From assembly GCA_902801585.1 (NCBI GenBank), contig CADCIU010000007.1:7505-71504 (forward strand): a stretch of DNA of 64,000 nt. Direction: 5' to 3'. The notes under the pieces are model-generated. The model did not search any database. It saw nothing but the letters and a program-made list of their open reading frames with translations, and was not told the origin of the DNA. Of the stretch, positions 33,284 to 41,076 are shown piece by piece (the stretch's first letter is position 1; every line of letters begins with the position of its first letter). A program made the position numbers and the translations under genes. The DNA is from an uncultured Lachnospiraceae bacterium (GTDB lineage Bacteria; Bacillota_A; Clostridia; Lachnospirales; Lachnospiraceae).

Positions 33284-34378
33284 TTGGATTATACGCATCG
33301 ATTGTCAATTTCTTATTATAAGGTTGCAGCACCGATCAATGAACCCCATAAAGTGTTCCTTGTGAGGCATCAGGAGACCGGTAAGTTCTATGTCCGCAAG
33401 ACATTGGACGTCTTTTCGACCGAGGTCTATGAGCAGCTTCGCAGCAACCCGGTTCGCGGGATCCCTAAGATCATGGACTTTAATGAAGAGGATGGAAAGC
33501 TGACGCTGATCGAGGAATTCATTTCCGGGAAGACGCTCCGGGAGGTCTTCGACGAAGCCGGAACCGGCAGGACACTGACGCCGGAGCAGATCGGAAATTA
33601 CATGATCGGTCTTTGTGAGATCCTCATGCGGCTCCACTCGATGGATCCGCCGATCATTCATCGGGATCTCAAGCCTTCCAACATCATCGTGACCGGCTAT
33701 GACAACGTCTATCTTCTGGACTACAACGCGGCCCGGCATTACCGCAGGGACGCGGAGCGGGACACCGACACTAAGCTCTTGGGCACGCAGGGGTATGCCG
33801 CGCCTGAACAATACGGATTCGGCCAGTCATCCCCGCAGACGGATATCTACTCCCTTGGCAAAATACTGCAGGAAGCTGTTCAGTTCCTTCCCGCTCAGGA
33901 TCACACGTTTGACAAGATCATTCGAAAATGTACACAGATGGATCCGGTCAAAAGATATACCGGCGCAGCGGAACTGCGGGCGGCGCTGCGCAAGAGCCTT
34001 GGGATCAGCGACAGGGCAGATATCAGGGGAACTGTTGTGAATCCGTATCTGCCGCCCGGATTTCGAACATTGAATCCCTACAAGATGCTGATCGCAGTGA
34101 CGGTGTACTATTTTGTCTTTTATGTCTGCCTGACGCTTACGACGAAAGATATTTCCGGCACCGGGCTGTGGGTCGAGAGGATCTGCGTTCTGATGATCAT
34201 GCTGGCCGGCATTGCGATCGGGAGTAATTATCTGAACGTGCAGCGATTGGCACCCTTCCACAGCAGTGATCACAGGGGACTGCGCATTGCGGGAGTTTTA
34301 TTGCTGTTTACGGCAGTCACCGGAGGTATGTTCCTGATCACGATCTTTGTCATATCAATGGTCTTTATCCGATCATGA
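33284..34378 (+). CDS. Membrane-anchored Ser/Thr protein kinase
   Basis: 364 residues. I start at the TTG at 33284, seven bases after AGAGGAAG. The kinase domain spans about residues 5-255: catalytic loop 'IIHRDLKPSNIIV', activation segment 'GTQGYAAPEQYG' and 'TDIYSLGKIL'. The Mg-binding DFG triplet reads DYN ('LLDYNAARHY'), a known variation in PknB-like bacterial kinases. There is no Gly-rich loop of the usual spacing. About three hydrophobic helices near the C-terminus (about 275-364) anchor it, but no extracellular sensor such as PASTA is present. Substrates unknown; the divergent helical protein is a candidate partner. Confidence 0.88.
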   Translation: MDYTHRLSISYYKVAAPINEPHKVFLVRHQETGKFYVRKTLDVFSTEVYEQLRSNPVRGIPKIMDFNEEDGKLTLIEEFISGKTLREVFDEAGTGRTLTPEQIGNYMIGLCEILMRLHSMDPPIIHRDLKPSNIIVTGYDNVYLLDYNAARHYRRDAERDTDTKLLGTQGYAAPEQYGFGQSSPQTDIYSLGKILQEAVQFLPAQDHTFDKIIRKCTQMDPVKRYTGAAELRAALRKSLGISDRADIRGTVVNPYLPPGFRTLNPYKMLIAVTVYYFVFYVCLTLTTKDISGTGLWVERICVLMIMLAGIAIGSNYLNVQRLAPFHSSDHRGLRIAGVLLLFTAVTGGMFLITIFVISMVFIRS

Positions 34379-34646
34379 ACGCAGGGGGAAGAATCCTGCC
34401 GGGTATATTTTAAATATATACATTGTGATATAAATAAGTATACATCCTGTTAAAGGATTGCGCATCCACCGCTGCGGGGTGAAAAGATGCAAAAATAGTG
34501 TTTTTAAGGACCCGACAGAGTATAATTATTGTGGTACATTTGATATAAGCATTGTTTTATAATACAAAGCTGAAACATAGACATCGCGAGTGATCAGGAA
34601 AGTAATAAACAAACCGGGATGAACCGGCAGAAGGAGTGCACATAAA

Positions 34647-35714
34647 ATGAAAAAGATCAGGATTTTGGCAATTGCAGCTGTTATGGCAGCCGCCGCGATG
34701 GCAGTGGGATGCGGAGCATCGAAGACGCCTGAACCGTCAGAATCGCCGGAAGTATCCGATGCGTCGGAAGTATCTGATGCGTCTGAAATGTCCATTGAAA
34801 TGATCGATGGAAAGGAAGCTTTGATCGAATTGAAAAACGCGGAAGACGGCAATTCTGTGTTCTCGGGAATACTCACGGTCGCGGAAGGGGAGGAACTCGG
34901 GATCGAAGCAAATGTGGACGAGGGCAGCAAGGTGCTCATCGAGTTTGCGGCTGTGCCGGAAGATGAGAATTCCGACGAGAATTCCGACGAGAATCCCGAC
35001 GAGATCATGGAGTTCGGCGAGTCCGGTGCTGAATTGACGATCGATCAGAGCGCTGCGACTACACAAGAAATAGATCCCGCTGATTATCAGGTCAGGGTGA
35101 CTGCGCAGAGCAAGTCCAACGGCACGATCAGTTTGCACGTGACAAAAGCACCTGAAAAGGAAGATCCGGTAGAAAAGGCGAGAAAAGATACTGAAGCAAA
35201 AGCAGAGGAAGCAGCTAAGGCCGCAGGATTCATAACCAATCCGGAAACCGATCCGAATCCCGTTCCGAATCTGTATGGAGTGAACACCTCGTTTCGCTCC
35301 CTGGGAGTGGAGGGGAAGGAGATCACATATAAATCGGAGGAAGGGATTGTCCAGATTACGTGTCCTGTTACAAAAGATCATAAAAAGAGGATACTTGTGA
35401 CCATAGGAAGTGTTGGCGGCGAATACTCCGGTGAGATCTCTTTTGGAGGCGATGATGAGAATTCCAAGCTTGATATCGTTTTGGAAGGACTGGAAGATGG
35501 ACTTAAAGAAACAGTGACGTGCTATGGAGACAATGAGGGCGATACGCCCAAGGTGACCAAGGCCGGTTGGGAGAATGATGAATTCAAATATGAGATCAGA
35601 GTTGAAAGCGATGACAATAGCATCAGCCTGAACGAAAAAGACGTCGAGACGTTGATAAAAGCCATCATGGGATCGGACGAAACGGCGAAATCGGATGCTT
35701 CGGATCAATCGTAA
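34647..35714 (+). CDS. Acidic lipoprotein of unknown function
   Basis: 355 residues with signal peptide and lipobox 'AMAVGC', then a Glu/Ser/Asp-rich linker containing short repeats (SEVSDASE; DENSDENSDEN). The middle region 'EDPVEKARKDTEAKAEEAAKAAGF' is a probable helix. The C-terminal beta-rich part (about 215-340) is not recognised. A TATAAT at about 34521 and a GCATC/GATGC hairpin near 34465 lie upstream. Cell-surface location is inferred from the lipobox. Confidence 0.78.
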   Translation: MKKIRILAIAAVMAAAAMAVGCGASKTPEPSESPEVSDASEVSDASEMSIEMIDGKEALIELKNAEDGNSVFSGILTVAEGEELGIEANVDEGSKVLIEFAAVPEDENSDENSDENPDEIMEFGESGAELTIDQSAATTQEIDPADYQVRVTAQSKSNGTISLHVTKAPEKEDPVEKARKDTEAKAEEAAKAAGFITNPETDPNPVPNLYGVNTSFRSLGVEGKEITYKSEEGIVQITCPVTKDHKKRILVTIGSVGGEYSGEISFGGDDENSKLDIVLEGLEDGLKETVTCYGDNEGDTPKVTKAGWENDEFKYEIRVESDDNSISLNEKDVETLIKAIMGSDETAKSDASDQS

Positions 35715-35801
35715 GAAGCGGCGGGACAGCTCGAACCGGCGAATCGGTGAGGCAGGCTGCATATCGGCAAAGCCGGCTTGAAGAAGTAAAAAGAGAACAA
35801 C

Positions 35802-35859
35802 AAGGTGTGACAAAAGCGGATGCGGATTCCTCGGCATTCATTATGGTCACACCTTTTTT
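35802..35859 (+). terminator. Rho-independent terminator after the acidic lipoprotein gene
   Basis: AAGGTGTGAC (35802-35811) pairs with GTCACACCTT (35846-35855), followed by a T-run. The 34-nt loop is long but the stem is perfect. Confidence 0.75.
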
Positions 35860-35995
35860 GTGCGATAAATGCAATTAAGAGTTCAAAACACCGCAAATAT
35901 GTTTGTAGAAACAGAACAAAAAGCCGGGAGAGCAGACGCTATAAATGATATAATGAATACAAAACACGGATAAATAGTAAGTAGGAGGATACGGA

Positions 35996-37594
35996 ATGAT
36001 TCGAATTATGATCGTAGAAAGTGAGGAGACCACAGGATCGTCGCTCTATAATATCATCCGGGTATATTTTGGAACAATGTGCGAGACGGTTGTAGTGAAA
36101 AGCGGCTCGATGGCAATCGAGCAAAGCATATCTTTCAGGCCGGATATCGCCATTGTGGACACACAGATTCAGGGACTTACGTGGATCCAGACGATCAGGG
36201 AAATACGCAGCAGACACCCGTCGACGTTATTTATCATCACGACACCTTACAGCAGGTATTCTTATACGAATGAAGCGGCGGTTCTTGACATCCGTGAGAT
36301 CCTCACAAAACCGATCAGCAGAAAAGAAGTCGTCGAAGTATGTACCAGAGTATTCCGACAGGTAGAGCTTCAGAGAATATCACAAAGCGATGTGCTGTTT
36401 ATGAGGGAAAAGGTCGAACTTACGATCCCTTTCCTTGAAGATTCTTTTATTAACGGTCTGATCCGCAAAGAAAAGGGAAATGCCAATGCAGGGTATCTGA
36501 AGCTGCTGGGAGTACCGCAGGAAAGCGGCAGTGTGGTCACCCTTGAATTCAGAGAGAAAGGAAAACGTGCGGCATCCGTGAGCTCTATCACAGCCAGCGA
36601 AAAGATAGAAGGCTACTATGATGATCTTCGAAAGATCGTTTTGTATTATCTGCCGTGCCTGATGAGTTTTGTGATGGGAAACAGAGTCATTCTGTATGTT
36701 CCGGCTGACATACAGACGACCCTTTACGGCCATAAGGAAGAGCTTACTGCGAAGGTGCGAAAGCTGGTCCAAAGGCTTGAAAAAAAGTTCGACCTGCAGT
36801 TCCGGGCGGGGATCGGAGATACATACGAAACAGAGCAGTCTATTTGGTCATACAGGGAATCATTGCAGTGTCTTAGTCAAAAAAGCAAAAGCGTCGTCCA
36901 TATTAAAGACTTCAGGACGGAGGGGATCAAAGAGGGCTTTCCCAGAGAACAGTTTAACAATTGTCTGCAGACAGGCCTGAAGTCTGATCATGACAGCGCG
37001 GCAGCGGCTTTTGAGGAGCTCTGGGTCCGGATGGATGAAGCAGAGTATGAGACAGATGAAATAGAAAAGGTCATGCTGGAGCTTATGTGCGTGACGGAAC
37101 ATAAAGCGGCAGAGACAGGACTCATCCGCTGGGAGAGGCTTCGCGACAGTGAGTCCATGGCCTGCTTTCGATCACAGGGGAACAGGACTCAGATGCGGAA
37201 ATGGTACTTGGAGCAGTGGCTGAGTCTTTGTGATGATATCAGTGCGATGAGGACGCGCGGATCAGACAGTGTGAGCGGTAAGGCGATCAAGTATATCAGA
37301 GAGCATTTTTCAGAGGAGATCTCGCTCGAAGAGGTCTCACAGGCGGTCAATATCAGCCCCTTCTATTTCAGCAGGCTTTTCAAACATGAGACCGGGAAGA
37401 ATTTTATAGAATTTCTCAATGACACGAGAATGCAGAAAGCAAAAGAATATCTTGTCGATCCTATGTACAGCATCAAAGAAATTTGCCACAAGTGCGGTTA
37501 CAGTGATCCTAATTATTTCAGCAGGATCTTTCGGAAATATGAGGGAATATCTCCCAGCGAGTGGCGAAGCAAAACAGGCACAAACGAGGTATAA
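35996..37594 (+). CDS. YesN-type response regulator with AraC DNA-binding domain
   Basis: 532 residues. The N-terminal receiver-like domain (about 1-120) has 'PDIAIVDTQIQGL' with the phospho-acceptor-type Asp near residue 55, and 'ILTKPISRKEV'. A middle helical region (about 130-425) is unassigned. The C-terminus (about 430-525) is a double helix-turn-helix AraC domain: 'IREHFSEEISLEEVSQAVNISPFYFSRLFKHETG' and 'EICHKCGYSDPNYFSRIFRKYEGISPSEWR'. YesN/YesM pairs usually control sugar uptake, but no histidine kinase is adjacent. The next gene encodes a sensor phosphatase instead. Ribosome site GGAGG. Confidence 0.9.
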   Translation: MIRIMIVESEETTGSSLYNIIRVYFGTMCETVVVKSGSMAIEQSISFRPDIAIVDTQIQGLTWIQTIREIRSRHPSTLFIITTPYSRYSYTNEAAVLDIREILTKPISRKEVVEVCTRVFRQVELQRISQSDVLFMREKVELTIPFLEDSFINGLIRKEKGNANAGYLKLLGVPQESGSVVTLEFREKGKRAASVSSITASEKIEGYYDDLRKIVLYYLPCLMSFVMGNRVILYVPADIQTTLYGHKEELTAKVRKLVQRLEKKFDLQFRAGIGDTYETEQSIWSYRESLQCLSQKSKSVVHIKDFRTEGIKEGFPREQFNNCLQTGLKSDHDSAAAAFEELWVRMDEAEYETDEIEKVMLELMCVTEHKAAETGLIRWERLRDSESMACFRSQGNRTQMRKWYLEQWLSLCDDISAMRTRGSDSVSGKAIKYIREHFSEEISLEEVSQAVNISPFYFSRLFKHETGKNFIEFLNDTRMQKAKEYLVDPMYSIKEICHKCGYSDPNYFSRIFRKYEGISPSEWRSKTGTNEV

Positions 37595-37619
37595 TAAAAG
37601 AATACCATCGAAGTACGGT

Positions 37620-37680
37620 ATCATAGAAGAACACGATCATAGAAGAACACGATCATAGAAGAACATTATCATAGAAAGAC
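37620..37680. repeat. Tandem 16-bp repeats, about 3.8 copies
   Basis: Units of ATCATAGAAGAACACG start at 37620, 37636, 37652 and 37668 (the last truncated). The array lies between the YesN-like gene and the phosphatase gene, just upstream of the latter's ribosome site. Confidence 0.9.
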
Positions 37681-37719
37681 AGTTCCTTTTTTGTTTGTCA
37701 GAAAGTGGAGAGAAAAGCA

Positions 37720-39345
37720 ATGCCTGAGAAATATGATAAACTGCGCTCCAATATGTCCTTCAACGTTACAGCCGGGATCGTATTGCTACTGGCTGTATTC
37801 AGCATTATTGTCAGTGCGATCGGTATTCTCAGCTTTACGGAATCTTTCAAAAAAGAGCACTCCACCACCACATATCACATGGCAGATACAGCAGCCATGC
37901 TGGTCAACGGGGATCATATCGATGAATATCTCCGTGGAGAAGAGATGGAGGAATATGCCAGGACCAAAAGGATCCTGGATACCTATTGCAAGTATATGAA
38001 TGTATCGCTGGTGTATGTCATTGATGTGGACCGCAGTGATTACAATCACTTTGTTTCGGTCTTCAACGCTGTTGATAATGCGGTGGATGATACAGCATAT
38101 GAGGAGTGGGAGATCGGGCATGAGAGAGAGACCACCAATGAGGAATACCGGCGCAAATACGAAGAGTTGTACGAAAAAAAGGTATTGTACGGAACCATAT
38201 ACCGCTTAAACCCGGGCAAAGGCCTGCACCCGCACATCACTACGATCGTGCCGGTTTTGGACTCCACCGATGAGGTGGCAGCCCTGTTGTGCGTACAGAG
38301 GCCGATCAACGAACTGGCGGCGGTCGTGCGCGTGTTCGTGATTCGGACCGGCATATTCGCATTACTGCTGGCTTTCTTTGCGTCACAGCTGGCGGCCTAC
38401 TTCTCCAGAAAATGGATCATATCTCCCATTCGGAAGATTTCGGGGGAAGCGACGCGCTTTGCGAAAGAGAACACAAAAGGAGAGGAGCTGGGGGATGTCA
38501 GCCGGTTCAGCGAGATCTACAATCTCTCCCGGGCCATCGATAAGATGGAAACGGATATGGAGAACTATGTTCAAAACCTGACGGCTGTCACTGCAGAGCG
38601 GGAACGGATCGGAACAGAGCTGTCTTTTGCCAGAAAGATCCAGCACGACGCATTGCCGCATACGTACCCTGCCTTCCCCGGCAGAACGGAGTTCGATATT
38701 TACGCTTCCATGACGCCGGCCAAGGAAGTGGGCGGGGACTTTTACAATTTTGATCTGATCGATGAGGATCATCTCGCTATGTGGATCGGCGACGTATCCG
38801 ACAAGGGCGTGCCTGCTGCGCTGTTCATGATGGCGATCAACATCGTGATCGAGAACCGGGTGATCATGGGCGGTTCGCCTGCAGAGATCATGGCTTATGT
38901 GAACAATAATGTCTGCGCGCACAGCAAGACGGATATGTTCGTCACGATCTGGCTGGGCATCCTGGAGATCTCAACGGGGCGGATCATCTGCTGCAACGCG
39001 GGACACGAAGATCCGGCCGTCTATAAAAAAGGCGGCGCATTTGAGATCGTGAAGAAGAAGCACAATACGGCTGTCGGCGCCATGCCGGATCTCCCCTACA
39101 ATGATGAGGAGATCTTCCTGGAAAAGGGAGATAAGCTCTTCATTTACACAGACGGTGTTCCCGAGGCCACGAACTCGTTCAATGAGCTGTTCACGGTAGG
39201 AAGAATGGTAGATGCCCTGAATGAGTACTGCGAAGGGACGCCGCAGGAGATCCTGGAAGGCATGCACAAGAGCGTGAATGAGTTTGTGGGAGACCGGACA
39301 CAGTTCGATGATCTGACGATGCTGTGTGTGGAATTGAAGGGATGA
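37720..39345 (+). CDS. Membrane SpoIIE-type PP2C phosphatase with extracellular sensor
   Basis: 541 residues. TM1 is about residues 17-40, followed by an extracytoplasmic domain (about 41-200, PAS/Cache-like), TM2 (about 205-227), HAMP ('SRKWIISPIRKISGEATRFA') and a coiled region. The PPM/SpoIIE phosphatase domain (about 300-541) contains 'AKEVGGDFYNFDLID', 'GDVSDKGVPAALFMM' and 'FDDLTMLCVEL' with the metal Asp residues. It would dephosphorylate a Ser/Thr-phosphorylated partner, such as an anti-sigma antagonist, in response to an external signal. Start at 37720 after GGAGAG; a GTG at 37705 is less likely. It could oppose the kinase encoded at 33284, which is inference only. Confidence 0.9.
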   Translation: MPEKYDKLRSNMSFNVTAGIVLLLAVFSIIVSAIGILSFTESFKKEHSTTTYHMADTAAMLVNGDHIDEYLRGEEMEEYARTKRILDTYCKYMNVSLVYVIDVDRSDYNHFVSVFNAVDNAVDDTAYEEWEIGHERETTNEEYRRKYEELYEKKVLYGTIYRLNPGKGLHPHITTIVPVLDSTDEVAALLCVQRPINELAAVVRVFVIRTGIFALLLAFFASQLAAYFSRKWIISPIRKISGEATRFAKENTKGEELGDVSRFSEIYNLSRAIDKMETDMENYVQNLTAVTAERERIGTELSFARKIQHDALPHTYPAFPGRTEFDIYASMTPAKEVGGDFYNFDLIDEDHLAMWIGDVSDKGVPAALFMMAINIVIENRVIMGGSPAEIMAYVNNNVCAHSKTDMFVTIWLGILEISTGRIICCNAGHEDPAVYKKGGAFEIVKKKHNTAVGAMPDLPYNDEEIFLEKGDKLFIYTDGVPEATNSFNELFTVGRMVDALNEYCEGTPQEILEGMHKSVNEFVGDRTQFDDLTMLCVELKG

Positions 39346-39543
39346 GGAGAAGCCGGGGGCGAGACTGGAATTAAGGGGTTGGACACCAGCACTTTAGTGC
39401 TTGCTTGGGTTTCATTTAGCGGCATTACGCCTAAGAATTGAAAATTCTGAAAATATAGGAGGCGCAAAATCGGCGGCGTGACGCCTAAGATTTGGAAATT
39501 CAAATAAATAAGCGTGAAAAAAAGGAACAGGAAGTAAGAAAAA

Positions 39544-39591
39544 CTCAATCTTAGGAGTCAGGGCACTCCTAAGATTGAGAATTCTTTTATT
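39544..39591 (+). terminator. Hairpin with 15-bp perfect arms and U-rich tail
   Basis: CTCAATCTTAGGAGT (39544-39558) pairs with ACTCCTAAGATTGAG (39565-39579) around CAGGGC, followed by TTCTTTTATTTTT. Shape fits a terminator for the phosphatase transcript, though it lies 200 nt past that gene and is built from the heptamer cluster. Confidence 0.6.
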
Positions 39592-39693
39592 TTTAGGGGG
39601 AATGGACACGCCTAAGAAGGCTGGATTTTAATTTTTAGGAGGGAAGGTGCCAAAAGTCGGACTCCTAAGATCAGGAATTTTGAAAATTCCAAA

Positions 39694-39743
39694 TTGGAAT
39701 TCTTAGGTGAACCCCAATTTGGAATTCTTAGGTGAACCCCAAA
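39694..39743. repeat. 25-bp tandem duplication
   Basis: Two copies (39694-39718, 39719-39743) of a unit beginning TTGGAATTCTTAGGTGAACC and ending CCAAT or CCAAA. Part of the heptamer-rich region. Confidence 0.85.
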
Positions 39744-40069
39744 ATCAAAGCCAGCCGCCTAAGCAAAATTCACGCCCTTCTGACCAGTTTCAGCGGAAAT
39801 TCCACCGAGCAAATGAAGAACTCTCTTCTGAAAAAGCAGAATAAAACGAATTATCAACTGTATTTTGACAAATTATAGATAAACCGCAAAAAAACGACCC
39901 CGGAGCAGTCAATTGGAAAGCCGCAATGCTTCCGGTCAGGATACAATTGTAGTGTCAAATCCAGATATTCATCTGGTCATCTGTCGACCTTTCTTTTCCG
40001 GCAGATCAGAAATCCCAAGTCAAACGAAACGAATAAACAGCATTAAAATACTTGCGGAGGGAATTCCAT

Positions 40070-40867
40070 ATGCAGGATATATTCGGAACACAGTTAGAAG
40101 AAAGGAAAACGTATCTGCAGGGAATGATTCAGCAAAAGAGGAAGGAACTTGAAGGGGTGCCGGAGGGAAAACTCAGATGCAAGCTGAATCGCAGCAGGCA
40201 GGAATACTATTGGGTCAAGGACACGGGTGACACGACGGGTCAATATATTCCTGTCGGCCAGTCGGAATTGAAGAGCGCCCTTGCGCAGAAGGCATATGAC
40301 CAAAAAGTGCTGGATTACTCAGAGGGTGAGTATAAGAGAATCTGCGCTTTGGAAAAATACAGAGAGGCACATCCGCTGGAGAGTGCATACGAGCAGTATT
40401 CTCCCGCTAGAAAAGCTCTTGTCCGCCCCATCGTCTTATCAGATGAAGAATACATTACGAGGTGGAAGAGCAGGCAGCATACTGTGTTGGGATTCGAGGA
40501 AGGGGCGCCGGAGTTTTATACAAAGGCCGGGCTGCGCGTGCGGTCCAAGTCGGAGATCATTATTGCGGAAAGGCTGGATGACCTAGTGCTGCCATATATC
40601 TTTGAGTTTCCGGTCTACTTGCCGGACCGAGGATGGGTCTTTCCGGATTTCACCATTCTGAATGTCCGCCTGCGCAAAGCTTATTTGTGGGAGCATTTGG
40701 GCAGAATGGACGATCCGGGATATCTGGTCAGCAACATTTCGAAGCTCAAATCCTATGAGAAAGAGGGTTATTACATGGGTGATAACCTGATCGTCACTTT
40801 TGAGACCAAGGACAGTCCGATCGACACACGCCAGGTAGATCGTCTGATCAAGCATTTCCTTATGTGA
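40070..40867 (+). CDS. Predicted PD-(D/E)XK-like nuclease family protein
   Basis: 265 residues. The N-terminal about 100 residues form a coiled region ('LEERKTYLQGMIQQKRKELEG...'). The C-terminal half resembles the PD-(D/E)XK nuclease fold: 'RVRSKSEIIIAERLDDLVLPYIFEFPVYLPDRGWVFPDFTILNV' gives the Glu and the PDF Asp, and 'YLWEHLGRMDDPGYL' the following acidic strand. The third Lys is replaced by Leu or lies elsewhere. Start at 40070 after GCGGAGGG; a TTG at 40052 is rejected. It stands alone, with no methylase or CRISPR gene nearby. Nuclease activity is inferred, not shown. Confidence 0.6.
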   Translation: MQDIFGTQLEERKTYLQGMIQQKRKELEGVPEGKLRCKLNRSRQEYYWVKDTGDTTGQYIPVGQSELKSALAQKAYDQKVLDYSEGEYKRICALEKYREAHPLESAYEQYSPARKALVRPIVLSDEEYITRWKSRQHTVLGFEEGAPEFYTKAGLRVRSKSEIIIAERLDDLVLPYIFEFPVYLPDRGWVFPDFTILNVRLRKAYLWEHLGRMDDPGYLVSNISKLKSYEKEGYYMGDNLIVTFETKDSPIDTRQVDRLIKHFLM

Positions 40868-41076
40868 GATCGCTGTAACTGTCGTTTTGCAAATTCTCTT
40901 CGGCCAAAATATCTCCTCCGCAGTATCTTGATCTCGGACATATGCTGACGCATCCCTGAATTAGTTGTGATAAAATTGCTGTATAGATGATTCTTTGATC
41001 CATTCTGATTTGGAAGACTCCCGTTCGGACAGGCGGTGAGTTTGCAGCAGATCCAACTTTGCGGCAGGAGGTGTCC

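Larger units (their letters stand above)
39430..39763. repeat. Cluster of CCTAAGA heptamers in both orientations
   Basis: Forward CCTAAGA at 39430, 39484, 39568, 39611, 39664 and CCTAAGC at 39758; complement TCTTAGG at 39549, 39701, 39726. Flanks are partly shared: ACGCCTAAGA twice, ACTCCTAAGA twice, AATTCTTAGGTG twice. Chance density for a given heptamer is about one per 8 kb per strand. Confidence 0.85.
39346..40069. other. 724-nt gene-free region rich in CCTAAGA and inverted repeats
   Basis: No reading frame here has a ribosome site and family likeness. The region contains nine copies of CCTAAG(A/C) or its complement between 39430 and 39763, a perfect 15-bp hairpin (39544-39579), a 25-bp tandem duplication (39694-39743) and AT-rich spacers. 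A small CCAGAT/ATCTGG hairpin lies at 39961-39976. Base composition is more A/T-rich than the flanking genes. Confidence 0.8.

Noticed and set aside
39913..40152. Small plus-strand frame before the nuclease-like gene
   Set aside because: No ribosome site, overlaps the better-supported start at 40070 in another frame and resembles nothing known.
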